Of a stretch of DNA of 64,000 nucleotides, positions 27,869 through 35,452 are shown piece after piece. The position numbers and the translations under genes were made by a program. The DNA lies in contig JAZUJK010000007.1 in NCBI GenBank assembly GCA_045642705.1, positions 62,001 to 126,000 of the forward strand, given 5' to 3'. Source of the stretch: UBA1227 sp045642705 (GTDB lineage Bacteria > Bacillota > Clostridia > Oscillospirales > Acutalibacteraceae). The notes below the pieces were generated by a model, which saw nothing but the letters and a program-made list of their open reading frames with translations, did no database searches and was not told where the DNA came from. Position 1 is the stretch's first letter. Each line of letters starts with the position of its first letter.

Positions 27869-28768
27869 TTAAAATTCTCCCATAGCAGCACCGATTATGC
27901 CTGCATCGTTTCCAAGTTCTGCAATTTTAATCTCTGTCTGCTTCTCTGAATTTTTAGTATAACGCTTTTCCTCTATCTTGCGGCAAAGTGGCTCAAGCAA
28001 ATAGTCACCTTGTCCTGCAACGCCACCGCCAAGACAGATAATCTCTGGCTGGAATATATTAATGAGATTGGAAAGTCCTGTGCTTAGATAGTCATAGTAT
28101 GAATCGAGAACTTCCAGTGCAATTAGATTGTCACTCTTGGCAAGTTCAAAAATATCGCGAGCGCCGGCAACATCGAGACCCTTCTCTCTAGCATCTCGGA
28201 TGAGAGCAGTCGCTGATGCATATTGCTCAAAGCAACCTATTCTGCCACATTTGCAAGGGATACCCTGGTGGTCAATCACCATATGACCTATCTCACCAGC
28301 GGCTCCATTGACACCTGTAAGAAGCTTGCCATCAATGATAATTCCGCCACCGATACCGGTGCCGAGTGTTACAGCAATGAAGTTTCGAGCGCCACGTCCT
28401 GCACCTGCAATCTGTTCGCCAAGAGCTGCACAATTTGCATCATTATATACTCTTGTAGGCTTGCCGAGTCGCTCTTCTACGAGAGCGCGAAGTGGCGTAT
28501 TTTGAAATCCCAAGTTGGCATCGTTTTCTACAACGCCCTGGGCATTTACTGCCCCAGGTGTTCCGACGCCAACGGATGCGATATCATCCATTGTGACGCC
28601 CGCAGCGTCTAGCGCCAGTCGCGCAGCATCTGCTATCGCATCTGCAATCTCCCCCGCCGTGCGTGGAAGTGCTGTTGGTACGCTACCGCGCCCAACAATA
28701 TTGCAGCCGTCGTCCACGACGCCGGCAGCGATATTTGTGCCACCGAGATCTATTCCAATTCTAAGCAA
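27869..28768 (-). CDS. ROK family glucokinase
   Basis: Phosphorylates glucose or a related hexose. IGIDLGGTNIAAGVV is the ATP-binding start. ROK zinc cysteines are present in CKCGRIGCFEQYASATAL, and NDANCAALGEQ and GTGIGGGIIIDG complete the signature. A TTG start three codons inside the longest frame fits the GAGGTG site with 6-base spacing. The gene leads the murB-whiA-dnaE-pfkA operon. Substrate specificity beyond hexose is not certain. Confidence 0.88.
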   Translation of the reverse strand: MLRIGIDLGGTNIAAGVVDDGCNIVGRGSVPTALPRTAGEIADAIADAARLALDAAGVTMDDIASVGVGTPGAVNAQGVVENDANLGFQNTPLRALVEERLGKPTRVYNDANCAALGEQIAGAGRGARNFIAVTLGTGIGGGIIIDGKLLTGVNGAAGEIGHMVIDHQGIPCKCGRIGCFEQYASATALIRDAREKGLDVAGARDIFELAKSDNLIALEVLDSYYDYLSTGLSNLINIFQPEIICLGGGVAGQGDYLLEPLCRKIEEKRYTKNSEKQTEIKIAELGNDAGIIGAAMGEF

Positions 28769-28798
28769 GGTTTTCACCTCTTATATATAGTAATACAG

Positions 28799-28826
28799 AT
28801 AATATAATACCATAAATATAGGTCAA
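28799..28826 (-). promoter_or_regulatory. Promoter of the ROK-murB-whiA-dnaE-pfkA operon
   Basis: TTGACC (28826-28821) and TATTAT (28804-28799) are 16 bases apart on the minus strand. The -35 box abuts the T-run of the preceding terminator. Confidence 0.6.
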
Positions 28827-28832
28827 AAAAAA

Positions 28833-28856
28833 GTGGGTAAGCAATTGCTTACCCAC
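28833..28856 (-). terminator. Terminator of the SCP2/transketolase operon
   Basis: A 10-bp perfect stem GTGGGTAAGC / GCTTACCCAC with an AATT loop is followed on the minus strand by eight T residues. It ends the operon 24 bases after the last stop codon. Confidence 0.88.
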
Positions 28857-28880
28857 AATTTTTAAGCGATATCGCCTATC

Positions 28881-29678
28881 TTATTTAGCAAGTGCGCCAA
28901 CTGTAGCCATATGGTCACCAAGCTGTACGCCGAACTCTGGGCCGCCCTTCATGATGAGCTGACGATTAGCTGTCATCTCAAACATGTCGCCGATCTCCAT
29001 AAGGATAAGGAGAGCTGACTCTGGGCAGTCAAATGCCATTGTAAAGAATGGATCTGAACGCTCATAGAGGCCCTTACCTGCCTTAGAGTTACCGTGATCA
29101 ATTCTAATGTGTGCAGCAATCTCTGGATGGCCGATAACTTCCCACTGGTAGCAACGGTCAGGAGATTCCTTAACCCACTTAGAAATTGTTGGATGTCCCA
29201 TCTTATTAAGAGCTGAGATACCTGTTGAAAGAAGAGCGAAATAGAGCTTTGTAAGAAGAAGCTGTGTATCAGGATCCTCAGGAACTTCTGTTGCTGTAAG
29301 AAGTGAAGACATCTTAAGAAGAACAGCCATGAAGAGGCCGAACTTTGCAACGTTCTTGATCTTGAAGCCTGGAAGCTTAGTCATATCTCCGCACATAAAT
29401 GCGTTCATCTTTTCCATTGATGAGAAAGCAAGTTCACCATCAATCTGATTCTTACCTGAGTAGAGACCCTGGTATACTTCCCACTTACCATCAGTTACTA
29501 CGAAATGAACTGCTTCCTTCTTGCCATCAGCCTTAGCTGATACCTGGTAAACAGCATTGATCTTAGGAATTGTGAAAAGCTTATTAAGTGTTGGATCGTC
29601 TGTAGCGATGATTTTCAATAGAGGCAAAGCAGCTGCCATGAAAACTTTATTCGCATAACGTACTTCATCTGTAGGCAT
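28881..29678 (-). CDS. Double SCP2-like lipid-carrier-type protein
   Basis: 265-aa soluble protein that looks like two tandem SCP2 (sterol carrier) folds. Residues about 30-115 show the pattern of a beta sheet, then LAFSSMEKMNAFMCGDMTKLPGF and a hydrophobic helix. Residues about 165-262 repeat it (FTMAFDCPESALLILMEIGD, then LIMKGGPEFGVQLGD). SCP2 domains bind hydrophobic or acyl ligands. The gene is last in an operon after the two transketolase subunits, with AAGGAGG before the ATG. Family assignment is by pattern only and the role is unknown. It resembles the first gene of the same operon in plan but not closely in sequence. Confidence 0.6.
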   Translation of the reverse strand: MPTDEVRYANKVFMAAALPLLKIIATDDPTLNKLFTIPKINAVYQVSAKADGKKEAVHFVVTDGKWEVYQGLYSGKNQIDGELAFSSMEKMNAFMCGDMTKLPGFKIKNVAKFGLFMAVLLKMSSLLTATEVPEDPDTQLLLTKLYFALLSTGISALNKMGHPTISKWVKESPDRCYQWEVIGHPEIAAHIRIDHGNSKAGKGLYERSDPFFTMAFDCPESALLILMEIGDMFEMTANRQLIMKGGPEFGVQLGDHMATVGALAK

Positions 29679-29695
29679 AATTCTTTTCCTCCTTA

Positions 29696-30709
29696 TTAAT
29701 ATTCATCTGCCCAATCAGTATTAGCAGCAAGATTCTTGCCGAGGAGGCTTGCAGCAGCTGCAGCAACGCCATTAGCGTCGATACCAGCGATTGTAAGCAA
29801 GTCTTCCTGAAGACCGATTGTTGAGAAGTTGTTGTCATGACCGAGCATCTTGAGCTTGCATGGCTTGCCATATTCAGCAATTACTTCTGCTACTGCAGAA
29901 CCAAGACCGCCCTGGATTACGTGGTCCTCTACTGTTACGATGCAGCCTGTCTCATCAATTGCCTTGATGATAGCTTCCTTGTCGATTGGCTTTAGTGTAT
30001 GCATGTTAAGAACACGAGCATTAACACCAAGGTCAGACTTCAAGATATTAGCTGCCTGAAGTGACTGATAAACGCCAGCGCCGATACCGATGATTGTAGC
30101 ATCGTTACCGTCCTTGAGCTGATCAGCCTTATCCCATACGAAGTTAACTGAGTCTGGGCCGCCCTCATATACAACTGCGTCGAAACCACGGTTGATACGA
30201 ATGTAAACAGGACCAGGAATGTCATATGAAGCCTTAACGAGCTTGTAAGCCTCAGCACCATCAGCTGGGCACATAACTGTCATATGAGGAAGTGATCTTG
30301 CAACTGCGAGGTCGATAATAGCATGGTGTGTTGAACCAGCCTGACCGAAAGATGTACCTGCATGTGATGCAAGGATCTTAACAGGAACGTTCTGATAGCA
30401 GATATCTGTATGAATCTGATCAAGAGAACGAGCAGCTGCGAAAATTGAGAATGTAGATGCATAAGGAACGAATCCGTTCTTAGCAAGACCAGCAGCGATA
30501 CCGAACATGTTCTGCTCAGCAATACCACAGTTGATAAGTCTGTCAGGGAAAGCCTTTACGAAAGGAGCAATCTTAGTAGACTTAGCAAGGTCAGCAGTAA
30601 GAGCAATAACGTCTGGATGCTCTTCGCCTAGGTCATGGAGTGCCTTACCATAGTACTCAGCTGTAGTAAGTCTCTCAGCTTCGATAGAAGTATATACCAT
30701 ACCACCCAT
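29696..30709 (-). CDS. Transketolase-like subunit, C-terminal half
   Basis: Pyrimidine-binding and C-terminal domains of a thiamine-diphosphate transketolase split over two genes. INCGIAEQNMFGIAAGLAK holds the catalytic Glu that activates the cofactor. HAGTSFGQAGSTHHAIIDLA and VEDHVIQGGLGSAVAEV are typical. 337 aa with the ATG 9 bases after GGAGGG; the longer frame would begin before that site. It partners the preceding gene. Split transketolases occur in general pentose metabolism and in specialised C2-transfer pathways, so the substrate cannot be read from sequence. Confidence 0.85.
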   Translation of the reverse strand: MGGMVYTSIEAERLTTAEYYGKALHDLGEEHPDVIALTADLAKSTKIAPFVKAFPDRLINCGIAEQNMFGIAAGLAKNGFVPYASTFSIFAAARSLDQIHTDICYQNVPVKILASHAGTSFGQAGSTHHAIIDLAVARSLPHMTVMCPADGAEAYKLVKASYDIPGPVYIRINRGFDAVVYEGGPDSVNFVWDKADQLKDGNDATIIGIGAGVYQSLQAANILKSDLGVNARVLNMHTLKPIDKEAIIKAIDETGCIVTVEDHVIQGGLGSAVAEVIAEYGKPCKLKMLGHDNNFSTIGLQEDLLTIAGIDANGVAAAAASLLGKNLAANTDWADEY

Positions 30710-30711
30710 GA

Positions 30712-31605
30712 TTATTTGCCCTCCTTTTCTGCGCGAGCACAACGCTCAGCATAATACTTATCAAGTGAATCGAAAGCATCCTTAGCCTTCTTATCATCAA
30801 GAGAACCATAGTGCCAGAGATAGTTATCCTTCATGAAGTCAACGCCTTCACCCTTGAATGTATCAAGGATAATTGCTGTTGGCTTGTCGCCCTTCTTAGC
30901 GTTTTCGATAGCTGCCTCAATAGCAATATTGAGCTGTGAGAAGTCATGACCATCAACACGATATACGTTGAAGTTGAAAGCCTTAAACTTCTTATCGATT
31001 GGCTCGATGTTCATTTCATCTGCAACACGACCATCGATCATGCACTTGTTGTTATCAACCATAACAACAAGATTTGAAAGCTTGAACTGAGCGGCACTCA
31101 TGATACCTTCCCAGTTTGAACCTTCGTTCATCTCACCGTCACCGCAGATTACATATGTCATGTAATCCTTACCCTTGAGCTTAGCTGCGAGAGCAGCACC
31201 AACACCAAGAGAAATACCGTGACCAAGAGAACCTGTTGAGAAATCTACGCCCTTAACCTTATTAGAATCAAGGTGCATACCGATCTTGGCACCTGTGAGG
31301 TTGAAGATCTGGAGTTCCTCGATTGGCATAAAGCCATAATCAACAAGAACAGGAGCATAACCTACTGCTGCGTGACCCTTTGAAAGTACAAAACGGTCTC
31401 TGTCCTCATAATTTGGATTGTGTGGATCAAGCTTCATGAATCTATGATAGAGAATTGTCATAGCATCCATAGCAGACATTGCGCCACCAATATGTCCTGA
31501 ACCGCCCCAAATAGCTGTCTGAAGAGTCAACTTTCTGAGTTCATGAGCTTTTGCTTCAAGGCGGAGCCATTCAGCCTTATCAAAAGGCTTATAATTTGCT
31601 GGCAT
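30712..31605 (-). CDS. Transketolase-like subunit, N-terminal half
   Basis: Thiamine-diphosphate-binding half of a split transketolase, about 297 aa. The cofactor motif runs from GDGEMNEGSNWEG to VMVDNNK (the GDG...NN signature). Other matches are GGSGHIGGAMSAMDAMTILY, FVLSKGHAAVGYAPVL and STGSLGHGISLGVGAALA. I start at MPANYKPF with AGGGG upstream rather than the ATG that contains part of that site. Its stop lies two bases before the C-terminal subunit start, so the two are co-translated. Confidence 0.85.
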   Translation of the reverse strand: MPANYKPFDKAEWLRLEAKAHELRKLTLQTAIWGGSGHIGGAMSAMDAMTILYHRFMKLDPHNPNYEDRDRFVLSKGHAAVGYAPVLVDYGFMPIEELQIFNLTGAKIGMHLDSNKVKGVDFSTGSLGHGISLGVGAALAAKLKGKDYMTYVICGDGEMNEGSNWEGIMSAAQFKLSNLVVMVDNNKCMIDGRVADEMNIEPIDKKFKAFNFNVYRVDGHDFSQLNIAIEAAIENAKKGDKPTAIILDTFKGEGVDFMKDNYLWHYGSLDDKKAKDAFDSLDKYYAERCARAEKEGK

Positions 31606-31645
31606 GAATATATCCCCTTTCATTCAAAAAATATGAATAAAAATT

Positions 31646-32920
31646 TTATTTAATTAAACCGAGATCAGGATGACGCTCAGCAACTACTGAGAATGCGTCA
31701 TTAGCAACATCGATTGTATAATCGATATCCTCATCTGTAAGAGCTGCATTGATGAAGTGGTTGTGATGTGATGCGAAGAAGATACCACGGCTTACGCACT
31801 CAGCAACCCACTCCTGATGAAGCATAAGGTTATCATCATTAGCAATTCTGAAATAGAAGAGTGCTGGCTCACCAGATGTAACAAGATTGATGTTGTGCTC
31901 TTTACCTGCTGCTACAAGACCATCGAGGAGCTTAGTACCCTTCTGACGGAACATTGTAGGAGTATCGAGTGCCTTCATCTTGTTGATACAAGCGATACAA
32001 GCTGCAAATGGCTCAGCTGAAAGCCAATAAGAACCTGTATATACAACTGATGAAGCTGTTGACTTCATGTGCTCCTGGCCGCATACGCAAGACATGTTAT
32101 ATCCGTTTGCAAGAGCCTTGCAGAAGCAGATAAGGTCTGCCTTGAAACCGTAGTAATGGTCAGAACCAGCGAGGTCAAGACGGAAGCCTACGCGAACGTC
32201 GTCGATGATAAGAAGCATACCGTGATCATCGCAGAACTTACGAACTGCAGCCCACTGCTCCTTAGTAGCGCAAACGTTGTCATAGAAGTTACCATGGTCA
32301 TATGGCTGAGCGATGATAGCAGCAACGTCGCCGTTGTTCTCATCATATACTCTCTGAAGTGCTTCCATATCGAACCAAGGAATTACAACGTTGTTAGCAA
32401 CTTCCTCTGGAAGAATACCAGGATAGTCAGCCTTCTGAGCCCACTGGAAGTCACCATGATAGTAACCTTTGAAGAATACGATCTTCTTCTTGCCAGTATG
32501 TGCACGTGCGCACATTACTGAGAATGTTGTAGCGTCTGAACCGTTCTTCATGAAGAAAGCCCAGTCAGCGCAGTTAACTGTGTCCTTAAGAAGTTCTGCG
32601 CACTCAACCATCTTATAAGATACAGAAGTTGTGCAGTTACCCTTCTTAAGTTGCTCGATTGCTGCTGCATCAACGTCGTCATCGCAGTAACCGAGTACGT
32701 TAGGACCGTATGCGCACATATAGTCGATGTAACGGTTTCCGTCTACATCCCAGAAATATGTGCCCTTAGCATGGTCGCACATAAGAGGCCACTTTGTGAT
32801 TGGAAGGAAAAGTCCTTCTGATGGGCCGAGGTGACCATAAACGCCTGATGGAACAGCTGCGAGTGCTCTATCAAACCATTTTTTAGATTCAACATGTGAA
32901 TATTCTGGATATTTACTCAT
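31646..32920 (-). CDS. Class III PLP aminotransferase, glutamate-1-semialdehyde-aminomutase-like
   Basis: 424-aa fold-type I PLP enzyme resembling glutamate-1-semialdehyde aminomutase. The cofactor Lys is in ICFCKALANGYNMS. FMKNGSDATTFSVMCAR is the phosphate-binding loop region. The usual DEV...GFR motif appears as IDDVRVGFRLDLAG, and FFKGYYHGDFQW replaces the GYHG loop. It is not beside hemA/hemB genes and sits between a double SCP2-like protein and a split transketolase, so a dedicated biosynthetic or catabolic role is more likely than haem synthesis. Amino donor and acceptor are unknown. GGAGGG precedes the ATG. Confidence 0.8.
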   Translation of the reverse strand: MSKYPEYSHVESKKWFDRALAAVPSGVYGHLGPSEGLFLPITKWPLMCDHAKGTYFWDVDGNRYIDYMCAYGPNVLGYCDDDVDAAAIEQLKKGNCTTSVSYKMVECAELLKDTVNCADWAFFMKNGSDATTFSVMCARAHTGKKKIVFFKGYYHGDFQWAQKADYPGILPEEVANNVVIPWFDMEALQRVYDENNGDVAAIIAQPYDHGNFYDNVCATKEQWAAVRKFCDDHGMLLIIDDVRVGFRLDLAGSDHYYGFKADLICFCKALANGYNMSCVCGQEHMKSTASSVVYTGSYWLSAEPFAACIACINKMKALDTPTMFRQKGTKLLDGLVAAGKEHNINLVTSGEPALFYFRIANDDNLMLHQEWVAECVSRGIFFASHHNHFINAALTDEDIDYTIDVANDAFSVVAERHPDLGLIK

Positions 32921-32935
32921 TATCTGTTCCCTCCT

Positions 32936-33700
32936 TTAAGCAAGATAAATTGAAACTCTATCAAGAATACGGTTGATGTTGTCAAGCATGTTGATCATGC
33001 CGCTCATGTAGATGTTACCAGCGCAGAGTTCGCCCATTGTAGAAGCTGTGCCATTAAAGAGTCCGTTTGCAAGCTCAATTGTCTTGAACTCCATGATTGC
33101 ACGTGGCTTCTCGCACTTCTCTTTCTTAAGTGTGAGATGGTGATCCTTAGCTGTTACTGTTACGTAAACCTTATCTGTGATACCCATAGAGATATCACCG
33201 TCAACGATGTAAGAAGCTGAAAGCTTAGAAATCTCATCGTTGTTACCGAGTGCGCAGATAGCGCCGCCGATTACGTACATTGTAAGGATTGTTGACTTCT
33301 CGAAGAAGTCCTTGTTCTTGAGATCCTCATCAGAAGCTCTAAGATACTTTACGAGAATATTAGTGAGCTTGGTGAAAGGACCGAGCAAGAAAGTGAGTAC
33401 CTGTACAGGATTCTTTGTTGGAATACCTGGCTTAGAATTGTCAATGAGGTCATTGAACTTTTCTGGAGATGAGAAAGACATCTTGCAAGTGCATCCGTCT
33501 TCGCCCTCTGTAAATTTACAACCTTCAGTTGTGAAATTAAGTGTGAAGCAAGGGCCATCTTTTACATCAAAGCAAAATGATACAGGATTCTTAATCTTGC
33601 TACATACTTTTTTAGCATCTGCATCCATCTCGCAAAGATTTTCGAGTGCTGCGAGAACGCCATAAGCATTAGCAAATGCCATTGCTCTTGGATCTTTCAT
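32936..33700 (-). CDS. Double SCP2-like lipid-carrier-type protein, first gene of operon
   Basis: 254-aa soluble protein that also reads as two SCP2-like halves. The first covers about residues 35-130 (FCFDVKDGPCFTLNFTTEG, MSFSSPEKFNDLID). The second covers about 165-250 (SMGITDKVYVTVTAKD, IMEFKTIELANGLFNGTAST, LCAGNIYMSGMINMLDN). Cysteines cluster in the first half (GCKFTEGEDGCTC). It begins the operon after AAGGAGG. No enzyme motif is seen. Carriage of a hydrophobic intermediate for the flanked aminotransferase and transketolase is a hypothesis. Confidence 0.6.
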   Translation of the reverse strand: MKDPRAMAFANAYGVLAALENLCEMDADAKKVCSKIKNPVSFCFDVKDGPCFTLNFTTEGCKFTEGEDGCTCKMSFSSPEKFNDLIDNSKPGIPTKNPVQVLTFLLGPFTKLTNILVKYLRASDEDLKNKDFFEKSTILTMYVIGGAICALGNNDEISKLSASYIVDGDISMGITDKVYVTVTAKDHHLTLKKEKCEKPRAIMEFKTIELANGLFNGTASTMGELCAGNIYMSGMINMLDNINRILDRVSIYLA

Positions 33701-33770
33701 GTTATTTCCTCCTTTTTAAAAAATACGCGAAAGATGTACTCTATTATAATAACATACGCTCGTGGAAAAG

Positions 33771-33790
33771 TTAACCAATTTATTGGTTAA
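33771..33790. promoter_or_regulatory. Perfect inverted repeat in the divergent promoter region, candidate operator
   Basis: TTAACCAAT-TT-ATTGGTTAA has 9-bp perfect arms. It lies between the SCP2/transketolase operon (minus strand) and pntAA (plus strand). A minus-strand TATAAT at 33748-33743 has no good -35, and the palindrome covers the -35/upstream side, as an activator or repressor site would. The same half-site occurs at 15857-15866 before the CODH gene. It does not match the usual Rex or CRP/HcpR consensus. Nothing else was recognised in this 207-bp gap. Confidence 0.5.
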
Positions 33791-33907
33791 TATGAGTAAA
33801 AAATATGTGCAAATTTGTGTGAAATATGCATATAGAAATTGGTATTAATTAGTGTTATACTTCACCTTGGCTTGTTTAAAATAATAAACGAAATGAGGCA
33901 GATTGTT

Positions 33908-35065
33908 ATGATTATTGGTATTCCAAAAGAAATTATGCACGAAGAAGATCGTGTATCAGCTACACCTGAGACAGTTGCTGAGTACGTAAAACTCGGCGCT
34001 AAGGTTCTAGTTGAAAAGAACGCTGGTGCTGGTGCTTTCTATCCAGATGCTGACTATGTAGCAGCTGGCGCAGAAATCATCGACGATGTAGAGGATCTCT
34101 ACAAGCAGGCTGGCGTAATTCTCAAGGTTAAAGAGCCACTCTTTAACGATGCTAAGGGTAAGCATGAAATCGAAATGATGCATGAGGGTCAGTACCTCAT
34201 CACATTCATCCATCCTGCATCTCCAGTTAACCACCAGATGGTTCGCGACATGGCAGCTAAGGGTGTTATCTCTATCACTCTTGATGGTATTCCTCGTATT
34301 TCACGCGCTCAGTCAATGGATGCTCTTTCATCAATGTCAACATGCGCTGGTTACAAGGGCATGATCATGGCTGCTGATAGACTTCCTTGGTTCATTCCTA
34401 ACATCATGTGTGCAGCAGGTCAGATTAGACCAGCTAAGGCACTTGTTCTCGGCGTTGGCGTTGCTGGTATGAGAGCTCTCACAACAGCTAAGTCACTCGG
34501 TGCTCAGACATATGGTGCTGATATCCGTCCTATGGGACAGGAGAGCGTTGGTGCATGTGGCGCTAAACTCATCGACGTAGAAGTTCCTGCAGAACTCGCT
34601 GTTGGTGAGGGCGGATATGCTCTTCGTCTTCCTGATGATGTACTAAAGCATGAGCAGGAAGTTCTTGCTAAGGTAGTTCCTGATATGGATATCATCTTCT
34701 GTTCATCACTTATTCCTGGTAAACTTGCTCCTATCCTTATCACAGAGGAAATGGTTAAGACAATGAAGCCAGGTTCAGTAATCGTTGATATCGCTATCGA
34801 CCAGGGCGGTAACTGCGAAATCACACCTAAGGGCTCAATCGAGCAGAAGCATGGCGTTACAATCATCGGTACTAAGAATATTCCTGGTATCCTTCCTACA
34901 TCTTCAACATGGATGTTCGCAAACAACATGCTCGAACTCGTTAAGTTCATGACAAAAGACGGCGAAATCGCTCTTGATATGGACGACGAGATCATCAAGT
35001 CAGCACTCACAACAATCGACGGTAAGATTGTTCACGCTGGTGCTCTTGAGGCTATGGGTGAATAA
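33908..35065 (+). CDS. pntAA: NAD(P) transhydrogenase alpha subunit, NAD-binding part
   Basis: Domain I of the proton-translocating transhydrogenase, binding NAD(H). It is related to alanine dehydrogenase: MIIGIPKEIMHEEDRVSATP at the N-terminus, PAKALVLGVGVAGMRALTTA for the Rossmann fold, and GSVIVDIAIDQGGNCE. 386 aa, the length of the split alpha-1 subunit. I use the ATG after GAGG and not the ATG 23 codons earlier, which lacks family similarity. It is followed by pntAB and pntB, with an intrinsic terminator in the gap. Confidence 0.92.
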   Translation: MIIGIPKEIMHEEDRVSATPETVAEYVKLGAKVLVEKNAGAGAFYPDADYVAAGAEIIDDVEDLYKQAGVILKVKEPLFNDAKGKHEIEMMHEGQYLITFIHPASPVNHQMVRDMAAKGVISITLDGIPRISRAQSMDALSSMSTCAGYKGMIMAADRLPWFIPNIMCAAGQIRPAKALVLGVGVAGMRALTTAKSLGAQTYGADIRPMGQESVGACGAKLIDVEVPAELAVGEGGYALRLPDDVLKHEQEVLAKVVPDMDIIFCSSLIPGKLAPILITEEMVKTMKPGSVIVDIAIDQGGNCEITPKGSIEQKHGVTIIGTKNIPGILPTSSTWMFANNMLELVKFMTKDGEIALDMDDEIIKSALTTIDGKIVHAGALEAMGE

Positions 35066-35085
35066 TTCACCAAACGCGTAAAATA

Positions 35086-35117
35086 AAACGCGGCTTCATC
35101 AAATTGGGGCCGCGTTT
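35086..35117 (+). terminator. Intrinsic terminator between pntAA and pntAB
   Basis: The 9-bp stem AAACGCGGC / GCCGCGTTT with a 14-nt loop is followed by CTTTTT. It sits 20 bases after the pntAA stop and 26 before the pntAB start. It would lower expression of the membrane subunits relative to the soluble NAD-binding subunit unless read through. Confidence 0.7.
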
Positions 35118-35143
35118 CTTTTTAAATTAAGGAGTGACTTTCT

Positions 35144-35452
35144 ATGAAAATGGAAATTATTCTTGTAGTCGTTTTCCTTGTTTCAATGATTGTCGGCTAC
35201 AAACTAATTAATAATGTACCAAGCCTCCTTCATACACCACTTATGTCAGGCATGAATGCCCTCTCTGGTGTTACTGTGCTCGGTGCTATCTCTTCCACTG
35301 TCCTCGCGGTTCGCGCTGACAGCCCTATTCTCGGTTATATCTTTGGTGCCCTCGCTATCATCCTTGCAATGATTAATGTTGTAGGCGGTTTTGGTGTTAC
35401 AGGACGCATGCTCAAGATGTTCAAGAAAAAGGACAAGGGAGGTAACAAGTAA
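35144..35452 (+). CDS. pntAB: NAD(P) transhydrogenase alpha subunit, membrane part
   Basis: 102-aa protein with three hydrophobic helices and a Lys-rich C-terminus, matching the short alpha-2 subunit that forms part of the proton channel (LLHTPLMSGMNALSGVTVLGA is the family signature region). AAGGAG lies 9 bases before the ATG. Its TAA overlaps the pntB ATG (TAATG), so the two membrane subunits are translationally coupled. Confidence 0.93.
   Translation: MKMEIILVVVFLVSMIVGYKLINNVPSLLHTPLMSGMNALSGVTVLGAISSTVLAVRADSPILGYIFGALAIILAMINVVGGFGVTGRMLKMFKKKDKGGNK

Noticed and set aside
29696..31605. Split transketolase as a sulfoquinovose or apulose pathway enzyme.
   Set aside because: None of the accompanying isomerases, kinases or transporters of those pathways lie nearby, so a specific substrate is not supported.
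33771..33790. Palindrome as a Rex or HcpR operator.
   Set aside because: The sequence does not fit the usual TTGTTAA-N4-TTAACAA or TTGTGA-N6-TCACAA patterns closely enough.
34504..35010. Open frame of 168 codons antisense to pntAA.
   Set aside because: Shadow of the strongly biased codon use of pntAA; no recognisable domain or suitable context.
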